Shown here: positions 44,930 through 55,348 of the stretch, piece by piece
Layout: each line of letters starts with the position of its first letter
Numbering within the stretch: the first letter of the stretch is position 1
NCBI RefSeq assembly: GCF_052857255.1
Contig: NC_135505.1
Location: 58,943,149-59,007,148 of the forward strand
Direction: 5' to 3'
Length of the DNA stretch: 64,000 nucleotides
Source of the DNA: Amblyomma americanum
Lineage: Eukaryota; Arthropoda; Arachnida; Ixodida; Ixodidae
The notes under the pieces: model-generated
Database searches by the model: none
Told to the model about the DNA's origin: nothing
What the model saw: the letters and a program-made list of their open reading frames with translations, nothing else
Program-made: the position numbers and the translations under genes

Positions 44930-45345
44930 TGGCATCAGGGGCACACAAATAGGAATGTCCTGCACTCGGATCTGCGGCGGGTGGGGGTAGCCTCCTTCAT
45001 AGATGGCTAGTTGCGTTCTGTCCACACGAACACGGATGGTACCTTGGCTGGTAGCGGCGCGGCGATTGGCAGCGAGGCGAGCCTGGCAGGGTCGCGAGGT
45101 CTGTGCGGGGGCCAGTTCCTGGACCTCGATGCCCTCCCGGATCTGGTGAGCTGCCTTCGAAACGCCCAGCTCCATGAAGTGACCCACCATTTCCATGCTC
45201 ACGAGCTGGGCTTCGCCCCGCACACGGTCACTCTTGGTTTTTGTTGGTTATGAACAATCATGATCAGCGCTGTGCGGTCCGTACGGTCACAACAATTCTT
45301 GCAGAGGTTGAAAGCCGCATTCAGCCACAGGTTGCTTTTGTCAAT
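44930..45345 (-). pseudogene. Coding-like, frameshifted sequence of unknown family
   Basis: The minus strand is GC-richer than its surroundings and reads 'NLWLNAAFNLCKNCCDRTDR' then 'IVHNQQKPRVTVCG'. After one frame change it continues 'QLVSMEMVGHFMELGVSKAA', 'HQIREGIEVQELAPAQT' and 'IRVRVDRTQLAIYEGG'. This looks like real protein (varied, amphipathic, no low complexity) interrupted once. I do not recognise the family. A processed pseudogene, or an old transposon fragment, would explain the composition and frameshift. Confidence 0.35.
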
Positions 45346-46640
45346 ATTATTCCATTGTTGGTAAGGTGAACTGAGTGCTATACTTCCTCTAGAGAGTCAT
45401 CCCTCTTAGCATGCAACTTGGCATCGGATACCGAGGTAGTAAATACGTTCTGAGATTATCTTTGCGAACTCGGCTAAAAACTTTAAAATGGAAAAATTTA
45501 ACATTGCATGAATTATCACAGAAACGTGCCAAGGCTGGTTCCAGAAGTTTTCAGCAGTCTAAAGCAGTCCTTAGGTGAGGCATTTCATTGAATTATGGTG
45601 ACTGGCAATATAAAAAAAAAATATGTGCGTTTTCGTGCCTACAACTCAAACCTTTGCGCCCCCTAAAATATGGCTGTACACAAATATACTAGAATGCGAT
45701 AGATGAAATTGCATTCCTTTGATAATTTACTCGTACTTTGCAGCTACATAGGTACTGATTGCTTGGCGGCATTAAAAGGGGCCGCTCATTTTTACGGTGC
45801 GTATATCCTAAGAGGGCAGCTGAGCAATCGCTGCGAAAAGCGGCTACCTTTCTCAATCTGCTCAAAAATTACGGTATCCCCGACTGACATTCTCATATCC
45901 AAATATATCTTTCTCGGCGTGTCCACACTTGTTTGCAGTGAAATCCATTTGTCATGTCCGCGTGATGTTAGCGAATGTTTTCTATATATTCGGAAAATAA
46001 AAACACTCCTCCAGGGCGTCCAACCAATAGTAAACCCACTCCCTCAGCAACACCACGCCAGCGGTACTACGTATTTATGCGCCATTGGAAGGAGTCGTAT
46101 AATGCTGCTGACTAGGTAAAGTTATTTACTAAAGCGAAACACTGCCGCACGCCTTATATACACCACTGCCGCGTATAATTTGTCTGTGTTTAAGTACCCC
46201 ATTTAAGCAATCCTCACTTGTAGTTAGCGGCAGTTAAAAGATCAGCTTTGATAATTCAGTGAATTTGTTCATTCTTCGCGGCGAAAATGACGTTCCGTAG
46301 CCGTACGCATCAGACGCGGAGCAATCCTTTTACGAAAACTCGCCTATTTCGCATCATAACAGATACACGCGGGATCAAGCACTGCAGAGTTGTCCAAAAA
46401 GCCAAAGCTTTATGCTGCCTAGCACCCCATTGTGATAAAAAAACCTTTGTATCTGTACACTTCTAACTAGTGCACAGGTGGAGAAACGGTGTCGGACTGG
46501 TCAGTGCACTGTTTTGCAACCAAGTGAAAGGAACGCACAATTACACTACGCGTTGGCAATGCGGTAGCAATATAAGCTATTGATGCAATTACCGGAAATA
46601 ACGTCACTTGTTGTATGGTGACGTCACTTACCTAAAACTC
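45346..46640 (+). other. M13 intron, no gene recognised
   Basis: AT-rich; the 138-codon open frame at 45703-46119 has no motif or splice-compatible ends that I can use. Confidence 0.45.
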
Positions 46641-46642
46641 AA

Positions 46643-46850
46643 GCGGTGGACTTGTGAAGAGCGTATGCCTCACATTCGCGAGGTGCTGGGTTAGATCCAC
46701 TGCGTCGCTGGGAACTCGCCTGTTTTCTAATCAGAACAAGATTTCCCCTGGCCTGGTGCTGGACTTTTGAGGTGTGAACTGTTTTGGAAAACGGTCCTAC
46801 ATAGTCTTGTGACGTTCTTCGTCCAGCCAATGTGCGTATTTTATGACCAA
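46643..46850 (+). mobile_element. tRNA-derived SINE
   Basis: The first about 65 bp look like a tRNA: GTGGACTTGTGAAGAGCGTATG in the A-box position, 'cctcacattcgcgagg' resembling an anticodon arm, and GGTTAGATCC (46689-46698) at the B-box position. The B box departs from GGTTCGANTCC. A non-tRNA body with 'cctggtgctggacttt' and 'gacgttcttcgtccagcc' follows. The head cannot be an active tRNA because the B box is mutated and an acceptor stem is not formed. Confidence 0.65.
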
Positions 46851-47111
46851 CGAAACTTTTTGGCTCGATGAGGATTCTTATGCTAGCGCATTAAAAAACA
46901 CAATTGGTGCGGAAAGGGCAATTTAATTAGTGTTACACCCTTAAGGTCGAACTTCTTTCAAATATTGAACACCATGTCTGCTTTCAGCGCCCTTTGAAGC
47001 AATGTTTAAACTTTTATTTTCTCTTTCAATTACTCTACAATCTCTCATTTATATCTCTCACTGATTTGATTTTTTGTCCAATTTTTCCTCACAAATTTCT
47101 GCGCTCTCTAG
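46851..47111 (+). other. M13 intron end before exon F
   Basis: AT-rich, pyrimidine-rich near 47010-47110; ends at the CTCTAG acceptor. Confidence 0.5.
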
Positions 47112-47224
47112 ATGGAATTTCCACCAAAGGGATCGCCGCTTTTACAATACTTCTTCGCCTGTAGAGAAAACATTTTTATGCAGAAAATCAAACTGGTCAA
47201 TAAAGAATACAGCACAAAAGAGAT
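47112..47224 (+). CDS. M13 (neprilysin-like) peptidase gene, exon F
   Basis: The acceptor CTCTAG ends at 47111 and a GTAAGT donor lies at 47225. It starts in phase 0 and ends after two bases of a codon. It reads 'GSPLLQYFFACRENIFMQKI' and then 'KLVNKEYSTKE'. After the GYP segment, M13 proteins have a helix with aromatic-Phe then (N/R)-x-x-x-x-x-x-L positions before the 'W..P..VNA.Y' strand; this exon fits that place. The gene must continue, because the zinc-binding domain has not yet begun. Confidence 0.65.
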
Positions 47225-48969
47225 GTAAGTACAGGTCTGTGAAAGACGTGTCAGTATGACCGCAAGGTTTTATCAATGAGTTATTAAATGATATTGCATA
47301 TTTTTCGTTCGAGGATATTACCAAAATTATTAAAATATAAGTGTCATATGCTGATGCTAGCAGGATAAGAAATGTTCAGGTGGCACTGCTGCTCCCTGTC
47401 TAGAATTGCGATCAACAAATTGCGTATTCAATATGTCTGATTCTAGCCTGAGCTGGCAGGCAGGATCTGACTTCCATAAATGCAAAGGGGCCTGGGAGGC
47501 ACTATAATATGGTGCTGAAGGACAATTTCGATCATGGGGCGTTGTTTTCTGTGAGCACAGAAACCAGCACAACACTGTGACCTTTAGAGCGCGGCATTTA
47601 TGCCACCGCTCCTGCGCTCCGCTCTGTCATCGGCGCTGTCGGCGTAGCTGGTTGCAGAATTAGCAGAGTAAAACTTGACCTGGAAAGTGGCTGCCCCGGG
47701 AAGATCCCGAAGAGTAGCTAGCATATCACGCCACCTGGCGGGTGGTGTGTTACGCACAGCTGCGTTCAAACTTCGCACTGCTCACTGTCGTAATCGTCTG
47801 TCAATTTCTATTTTGAATTTGCTCCCATTTAAACAAAGCGAGGATTTGAAACTGTGATCTCGGGCTCAATAATCGAACGCCGCAGGCACTAGACCACAGG
47901 ACAGGAGTTTCATAACTATCAGTGCTGATTGCATTCATTTGATAGTGACAAAACGCTAGCCTTCTTGGTACTTTTCAACGTGCTCTCCGAGAACAAAAAT
48001 TATTTTCAAGAAACTTCATTAGGCGTTTTCTTCTGCATTCTGGCCAGCTAATTTTGTGGCAAAATTTCTTAACATGCCTTACGAAGGCATGCGCCGACAC
48101 GCCGTCCATGCATATACCGTGCTAGTGCCCTTGATCGCGTTTAATATAAATTGGTTGAGTCGCCCCCCGTACACTATTATGGTGCACAAAATTATTACTG
48201 GTAAAGGACGTCGGCAGCCTGCACATTGCAGCGCGTGCAATAAATAAACCATGCATGTCAAGAACACATTTAAGCATTGCGGTGTAGCGCAGAACGGCGA
48301 ATTCAGCTGTATAATGCACAAGTTCTGAGAGCAAGCTCACGCCAAGTACCGCCTACTGGAATTTGGCCTTGGGCTAGCGTAAAACGTCCAGTACCCGCTA
48401 TTGAGCGCAACGCGTGCTTGGTCTCGGTTCGCGAGCTTCTGTTGATCCTCAACTTTTATGAATGTGCCAGCGTAAAAAAAACAAATCTGCGCCGAGCAAA
48501 CCATTTCAAGAAAAGGACGAGCGCAGGACACAGCAACGTAGCTTGAGTTCAGGTTTCATTGCAGCGTCTTAAATACCTATTGTTAGCTTTTTATAAAGTA
48601 TTAAAAAATTTCGGAGAGTTTTGCCCTACAGTTGGCAAAGGAAAACATTTTGACCGAAAAAGCTTGCTGCATCGCCGCTTCGCATATAGTGGCAATCACA
48701 GGAAAAATTTAAAAACATCACATAATGTAGACCGCCGTGAGTTCCAAATGTACGCATTCCTCCACTGTAGCGCAATATTGTACGATTTGTAATGCCGTGA
48801 TTCAAACTCGAGTGGCAGCCAATGATATGCTACAGCGGATATCACGCCTCATAACAAATAAGTGTCCTTCATATATACGTCGCCTTAAAACCACAAATGA
48901 AGCTACGGTAGCGCTTTGGGCAGCTCTCTAAATCTCCGATTACTCACAAAACGGGGCAATGCACCGGCA
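47225..48969 (+). other. Presumed M13 intron, no further gene recognised
   Basis: Apart from the SINE head at 47838-47906, nothing supportable. A short stretch near 48505-48535 resembles the tail of Penelope-like elements. Confidence 0.4.
47838..47906 (-). mobile_element. tRNA-like SINE head fragment
   Basis: On the minus strand TGGTCTAGTGC (A-box-like, about 47888-47898) is followed, about 35 bp on, by AGTTTCAAATCC (B-box-like, 47842-47853). Spacing fits a tRNA-derived head. The B box is imperfect and no body could be traced. Confidence 0.5.
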
Positions 48970-49141
48970 AAGATTGGTTTGGTTTGGTTTACGAGGGTTT
49001 AACGTCCCAAAACGCCTCAGACTACGAGGGACGCCGTAGTGAAGGGCTCCGTATAATTTCCACCACCTGGGGTTCTTTAACGTGCACTGACAATGCACAG
49101 CACACGGGCCTCTAGAATTCCGCCTCCATCGAAATGCGAGC
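48970..49141 (-). mobile_element. 5'-truncated SINE copy with (CAAAC)n-type tail
   Basis: On the minus strand it starts 'cgcatttcgatggaggcgg', runs through a core containing 'gaaccccaggtggtgg' and 'ggagcccttcactacggcgtc', and ends in repeated CCAAA units (48970-48990). The core recurs at 58455-58570 with a different 3' end. The tRNA head is missing. Confidence 0.6.
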
Positions 49142-49326
49142 ATCTGTAAAGAGTCGAGAAGATCGGGTAGGATCTGCAGAGCAGCGCTGAGAAAAATGGT
49201 ACTAAGGGACACTTACGCAAAACTCCAGTTAGTCACAAAATGCTCGATGAAAGCCCATTTCTATTAAGCATGGCTTCGAAAGCGTAAAATATTTCAATGC
49301 GATAGCTTTACTCTTCTCATTACGAG

Positions 49327-49561
49327 AAAAATCGGCGGTGTGTGTGTGTGCGTATGTGTACTCGCAAATGGTGCAGAAAATCCCTGCTATGGCAAGCAAA
49401 ATAGCGTGACCTCATCAATCTGCCGTACGACGCCCACAGGAATAGCAGCCCCACCACTTCAGACAATCCTATACATGTTGTTCGTCTATATACACTCGCA
49501 ACTGGTCAACCTTCATGTCGCCCCAGTTTTCTTGATAACATTTGTTGCGAAATTGTTATAG
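49327..49561 (+). pseudogene. Tentative M13 active-site-region exon lacking HExxH
   Basis: This open + strand frame contains 'NPCYGKQNSV' and 'TPTGIAAPPLQTILYMLFVY' then 'IHSQLVN'. It resembles the M13 order '(V)NA-Y....N.I..PAGIL.PP....YGG+G..IGHELTH'. The P-[TA]-G-I-x-x-P-P phrase is the strongest point. At the zinc site the frame has HSQLVN, so the HExxH Glu and second His are missing. A (GT)n microsatellite lies at the start and no clean splice pair was found. An acceptor after ACGAG (49326) would match exon F in phase, but would place the microsatellite inside the exon. It could instead be a decayed duplicate exon or chance. Confidence 0.3.
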
Positions 49562-51353
49562 AACCGCTTGTCGTACAGCGTTCCGAGTGTTATCATACGA
49601 TTTTGCATTGCATATATGTAGCTTACATGCGCTTATCAAGTTGGAGGCTAGCTTCCGACAGGGATTAGAATCGGCGAAATATGAGCCTTCAATTACATGC
49701 CTTCCCAGTTTCTTTACTACTTCCCTTAAGGCGCCGTTGAAGTATCCATCGAGATCTGAAAGTATTCATACGCCATTTCCTTTCTTGAAAAACCCAATTT
49801 TCGTATTAATGTTATGATGCCACCGTTCATCGTACAGCGTTCCCACTGATGTCTTAGGCCTGCGTGGGTGTGTGTGGGTGCCTGGGCTTCCAGAAATAGT
49901 AGTGCTTTCACATACTCCTTCGTAAGCAGTCTTAAGTGTCTCTCCCGATTTTTGTATTTGGTATTACAGCGCTGTCCGATGGAAATGACAATAGAAGGGC
50001 CGCGAGATTATTTTTCATAGCGAACACAGTGCGCAATTGAGAGAGCAATTTTGCAAAATTTTGCTACAAAAGAATATTTTGCAGCAAAAAGGGACCTACC
50101 TTTGCAGTGTTCATCACATCAAAACGGTAATACGTGCAGTTCCAAAATGTCCGGGTAGGCTTCCGAAAGTAATTTGCTTGGATTGTGCCACATTCACCCC
50201 GAGTAGTCAGTCTCTTGTTGTAACGCACCAGACAGTGTAGGTCCGGCGACAAGTCAGATTTACGTTCTGTTCAGAGTGCAGACCATACCTTGCGAAGGAA
50301 TGTAATTTTTATTAATTTTCACTCATACTACCCCGCCAGCTACGAATGCATTCCTGTTGAAGCTTTTGACGCTGCGTAAAAATCAATCTTATAAAGAAAA
50401 TCTAGTGTATGGTGCACATCGAGTGACAATTTTTACGACTGGATGTGAGTAAATTTTTCTGTGTCGAAGAAGAAAACTTCTACAATATGAAGAACGAGAC
50501 AGTTTTCACTGATGCTTAAGCATGAGCACGAGCACATACTGTAATGAGAAACCTATGCGATAATATTTTTTCTAATTTCACTTAATTTTACCACACTAAA
50601 ATTTAAGCAGGACTGCTGGGACAATGCTGTGAGACTTTTCACACCATACCAATATGTTTTTCATCTTAATCAGAGACAATTTGTTCCAACAGCACGCTTA
50701 TTGAAACACTGCTTTCTGCTCTGCCCGAAAGTGCGGCTATTATATGTTCTTTAGTACAAAATCAGGCAACAATTTCACGGGTGTCATCGCATAACAACCT
50801 AATTCTTCAGTACTTGACACGCAAGCCTTTCCAGGAGATTACTTCTTGATTCCATCGAAGCATGGAGTGCAGGAAGCTGACAGTCAATGTCTAGTCCAGC
50901 TGTCTCCACTTCTGCAGTTACTTTAACTTTCTGCATCGCAGTGCAGGTAGTTTTTTCTTCCGCTTGGTGTGCGATGTTAATGCAAGCATATTAAAGTGAA
51001 ATAATTTCAGTAGGCAGCCTTCGCCACAGCATATTTGTTGCCGTCCTGTACATGTGCGTTGGGGGCCATAATTCCATTTGAAAAAAGAATACAAACTCCA
51101 TATTCTTGCGACCATTTCAAGCATACCATTTCAAGAATAACTTGAATAAACTTGTCGCTCATGGTAACTTGAATTCAGTCAAGGAAGCACACCCCACGAG
51201 AGGAGAATGAGATTCGTTCAATTACTTTCCCACCTGAGCGGTTGAAAGTGGGACGCTGATAACAATCTATATATATGCAGCGTTTGCTGGGACATATACA
51301 ACGAATCTCATCATTCCGGCACGACCAGAACTTCCATTAATTTAATGAAATCA
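49562..51353 (+). other. No gene recognised
   Basis: AT-rich. It ends at the left target duplication of the large LINE (51341-51353). No M13 exon or other coding motif was found. Confidence 0.5.
51341..51353 (+). repeat. LINE target-site duplication, left copy
   Basis: TTTAATGAAATCA, identical to 56883-56895. It adjoins the element's 3' end. Confidence 0.85.
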
Positions 51354-51359
51354 GAGAGA

Positions 51360-51655
51360 GAGACTGTTTAATGAAAAAACAGAGAATTTGGCCGGCGTTT
51401 CAATATCGCTGGCGTGCTACTCTGCGTAGGGAGGGGAATTTGGGAGATAAAGACTGAAGGAGAGCAGCGTGAAGAGGTGAAAGGCAAAAAGAAAAAAGGG
51501 AAAAAAACGAAGATAAAATGCAGCCGTGAATTGGGTACTAAGGATGCAGTGGCGAGTATTGATAAAACCAATGGAATGATGGAGTGCATAGTCCGACAAA
51601 TGGGCTGACGAAGTTCACTGCAAGAAGAATGCATGAAGGCAACCTGCAAGTGAAT
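51360..51655 (-). other. LINE 3' UTR
   Basis: Non-coding. The minus strand ends in 'acagtctctctc' directly against the target duplication, so this LINE has a CT-repeat terminus rather than poly(A). Confidence 0.7.
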
Positions 51656-52984
51656 TTAGAGCTTATCGAGATGTCCAATGTCTTTTAAATATGTAAAAAG
51701 AAAGTTCATTGCAAGTCTCTGTTGCCTGAAGCAGGCTAAGGGGCCTAAAACTTTGTCCATTGTTAGGGGCACTGGGCAGAGCTTCTGCATGCAATGTTCA
51801 TAGTACGCACGCTCGTTAGCATACGCAGGGCACTCAAGCAGGATATGTTCCACAGTTTCTATCGAGGCACAGTTGTCACAATGCGGACTGTTCATTTGTC
51901 CAAAACGGTATCGCAGGCCATTTGTATATGCAGCATTCAGACGAAGTCGGCGATAAAGTGTTTCGAGTTGTCGAGGAATTCTGGGTGAGAGTCTTGATCT
52001 AAGATGTGGGTCGATTGAGCGAAGAAATTGGTACTGATGTGTCGGCAAACTCCATAGCCCATACGTTTCTTCGTACACAAAACTTTTAGCCATTTGGGAC
52101 GCATCAGATTTCGTGAGAAAACTTCGAATGTATCTCTGATGTTGATGGCCCTTACGGGCCGCTTCATCTGCTTTTTCATTACCCATAATGCCACAGTGAG
52201 CAGGTACCCAATGAAATGGTATGCAGTCGCCTGCGGCAATAGCTAAATGATGGACATACCCAATGTCCAGGGAAACTGGCTGGTGATTCGTTTTCTTCAG
52301 CAGGTTGGCCAGGATCTGCAGAGATGCTTTTGAATCGGTGAAGATAACCCAACGGCCGGCGGTTCGGCGCAGGATGTAAGAAACAGCTTCCTTAATGCCG
52401 TGAAGCTTAGCTGTTGTAGAGGAGGTCCTCCGCTGCAGCCGTGAAGAAAGGGCATGGCCTGTTGAGGGCACATAAAGGCCACAAGAAGTTTCTTTAGTAG
52501 TTGAACCATCGGTGAAGATATGGGTGTGCTGCGTATATTCTTCGATTAAGTAGGCGAGAGTAGCTTGCAGAAGTGCTGCCTGTGGCATGCGGCTCTTTGC
52601 ATTCACACCTGGAACAGACTTCTTCACCTTTAGAGGAGAGAGTGTCCATGGAGGAAAGGCCAGAGGGAGTAGTTTCTGTGGCTGATTAATAGTAGGAAGG
52701 GGCAGGAGCTACACTGCCTGGCCAAAGCTAGAGTTGCTGTGAGTTAGGTGGACACGGTGTAGGAAGTGCTTCTTCCCTTGCAGGACATGGCGGAGATGGG
52801 TACGCATAGTTTCCTGGGCGGCAATTACCTCTACTGGGAGACATCCTGCCTCCGCTACTGTTCCTGATGCAGAGGAACCCTTTGGGAGGCCAAGACATAT
52901 TCGCAGGCAGTTGTTCCGTGCGGCATTGAGAGTCTTATTGCTTGATGTAGATAATCTTTGAAGCACTGGTAGACAGTAGCGCAA
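51656..52984 (-). pseudogene. LINE ORF2 RNase H and C-terminal zinc finger
   Basis: Same frame as the RT; a second stop (TAG) at 52709-52711 splits it. In the 323-codon part, the RNase H residues are Asp40 ('HIFTDGS'), a Glu in 'KLHGIKEAV', an Asp in 'VIFTDSKASL', and 'HWVPAHCGIMGNEKADEAAR' with the His and last Asp. The C-terminus has 'CDNCASIETVEHILLEC', the CCHC-type finger. Apart from the stop, every active-site residue is kept. Confidence 0.9.
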
Positions 52985-52987
52985 GGT

Positions 52988-54304
52988 TCATTCAACGTAG
53001 GCTTTTTCAAGCAGAACCAGTGATCGGCAGTTGCTACCCCACCTAGTTCCCGCTATGAACCTGAACACTTGCGATGCTGCAGTAATCCTCTCGCGGAGTT
53101 TTTTGATCTGAGGTGACCATGACAGATTATAGTCGATTACAACACCCAGGAATCGCTGAGATCGTACATATGGCAGCGATCGTCCGCCTAGGAGCAGCGG
53201 ATATCGGGTCATCGTTTTTCTTGTAAACGCCATTGCAACACTCTTTTCTGGCAAGAGACGAAGACCTCTGCAAGCCAGGTACATCGAAATGTGCAATAGC
53301 GCTCTCTGAAGACGTTGCTGGGTAATATAGCGCGAACGTGACGCGGTCCAGATGCAGATATCATCAGCATAAATTGTTATGCGGGCCCCTCGCGGAAGGT
53401 GTCTTCTTATGTGGATAAGGACAATATTGAACAGGAGAGGGCTGAGCACCGCTCCCTGTGGTACGCCCCTCTCCACTGCGTGAAAGCGTGTTGGACCGTT
53501 TGGAGTGGTAATAAAAATTTGTCGTTCTTTTAAATAATGCCCAATCCACTTGTATAGCCTTCCTCCAAGGCCAAGACTGCCAAAGGCTGCGAGAATTGCA
53601 TGGTGAAAGACGGAGTCAAAAGCGGCCTTGATGTCTAGGAAAACGGCTGTTGGGATGTACCCAGCATGAAGGTACTCCTCAATTGATGAGACGAGGGCGA
53701 TGATATTGTCAGTCGCAGACCTGTTTTGACGGAACCCGTTCATTTCTTGGGGGAACTCATTTCGGCTTTCTAGGAACCAAGTTATGCGCTTGCAGATCAT
53801 GCGCTCCATGAGCTTACCTACGCAGCTCAGTGGGGCAATGGGCCGTAATGATGCGTAGCTTGTTGGCTGCTTACAGGGCTTCAAAACGGGCACGTTTTTC
53901 GCCAGCTTCCATTCCGTGGGGACCTCACCAGCCATCCAGGAAGAATTGTAATACTCCAGGAGTCGAAGACGGGAGGTGTGGGGTAGCTTTGCAATGGCGT
54001 CATAGGTCACCTCATCATGACCCGGAGACGTGTGCCTGTTTGTCTCCGCGATAGCTGTGGATAGTTCTTCCATAGTGAAAGGCAGGTCTAACGCTGGCAC
54101 TGCCGCCTTTGGGATGCCTGTTTGACCATCTGCGGAGAGTGTCGAATGCCCTGACGCTGCCGACAGCAGCTTGCAGTATTCTTCTGAGACTTCTTTTATA
54201 GATTTTTGTTCGTGAAGGGAGAGTGCTGCGAAGGGGTGGAGTTGTTGAAGTGGCGTGCGCATACCTCTAACTATCCGCCAAATATTGCTTACTGGTTTGC
54301 GCAC
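52988..54304 (-). pseudogene. LINE ORF2 reverse transcriptase domain
   Basis: A 438-codon frame, in frame with the endonuclease and RNase H. Motifs by residue: 'SYASLRPIAPLS' 149-160; motif A 'FLDIKAAFDSV' 222-232 with Asp224; motif B 'GVPQGAVLSPLLFN' 280-293; motif C 'IYADDICIWT' 311-320 with both Asp; thumb 'QRFLGVVIDYNLSWS' about 383-397. All catalytic residues are intact. It ends at a TGA (52988), after which the same frame continues into the RNase H region. Confidence 0.9.
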
Positions 54305-54436
54305 ATCCAGCGTAGAACAAAAGTCACGCCACTTTTGCCGACTGAGTTTATCTATGTAGCGTCGAATGTGACGTTGTGCCCGTTGGCATGCACGTAGGTT
54401 ATCGAGGCTTTTTGTGCGCAGAGCTTTCCTTTCAGC

Positions 54437-55346
54437 TCACTTGCGTATAGCGCAAAGCCTTTGGAATGTGTCATCATTTGAAGGTAGGTTATTATTTTTA
54501 GCTGTAATTTGTGTACTCGCCCTCAGGCAATACGCAATTGTCGATGCTAATTCCTCATTGCGAGTTGCCGCAGTAACTCCTCTGCTTACAGCGTCCTTGT
54601 ATGCGTCCCAGTCTGTAGATTTTATAAGGAATTTCTTTGGGTTCCTCTGCACATGGAAAGCCGATATGAGGATTGGGTAATGGTCGCTTCCACCTGTCTC
54701 CAAATCAGTGCACCAGCCAAAGTTGTGGGCGAATGAACTTGTGACAAATGTCACGTCGATGCTGCTGGTAGTCGTCGGGCCTCGGAGGTAGGTGATGCTG
54801 CCGTCATTTAATGGCTGAACTGAATGCTTGGAGAGAAGTTTTGCAAGCTTGGCACCTCGGGCACATGTATGTGAGCTGCCCCAAATTTCATTATGAGCAT
54901 TGAAGTCTCCGCAAATAATATGCAGAGAGGGCGTCCTTGCTATCAAGTCTTCAAGTCTCAAAGCATGAAATGGCGTGCCTGGCTCAAGATATACTCCAAT
55001 CAGAGTGTACTGTTGTCCGGCAATAACTGTGACAGCGCATACGTATTCATTGTCGCTGTGAGGCGGGACATCAACCGGTGAGGCCGGGATATCCTTGCGA
55101 AAGCCAATCAGCAATCTGCTGACGTTATCTGGTCGTTGTGAATGATGGAAATAGTATCCATTGAGTCGGAAGGTTTCCTCGACGCGATTCACAGATGACT
55201 ATGAAGGGGAAGCGGTACGCTCGCACGAGCTGTCGGAAATCTGAGAGTTTAGAGCGTAGCCCGCGAGCGTTCCACTGGAAAATGGTGCATGTACGAAAGA
55301 TGTTGTGGATTGTCAGCTGCGGTGAAGTTCTCGCTGTGGAAGCCAT
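54437..55346 (-). pseudogene. LINE ORF2 endonuclease domain
   Basis: ORF2 begins near 55346 with 'FQWNARGLRSKLSDFRQLVR' (the N-x-R-G-L start of LINE endonucleases) and 'PFIVICE', the catalytic Glu. A frameshift near 55190 moves to the main frame, which has 'IICGDFNAHNEIWGS', 'SIDVTFVTSSF' and 'GGSDHYPILI', so the later active-site residues are all present. A TGA at 54437-54439 ends this part. It arose where neighbouring sequence suggests an Arg codon, consistent with CpG decay. Confidence 0.85.
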
Positions 55347-55348
55347 GA

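Noticed and set aside
46643..46710. Possible tRNA gene
   Set aside because: The B box is mutated, no acceptor stem forms, and the sequence continues into a SINE body.
47838..47906. Possible tRNA gene on the minus strand
   Set aside because: A- and B-box-like strings are both imperfect and no cloverleaf could be drawn; it fits a SINE head better.
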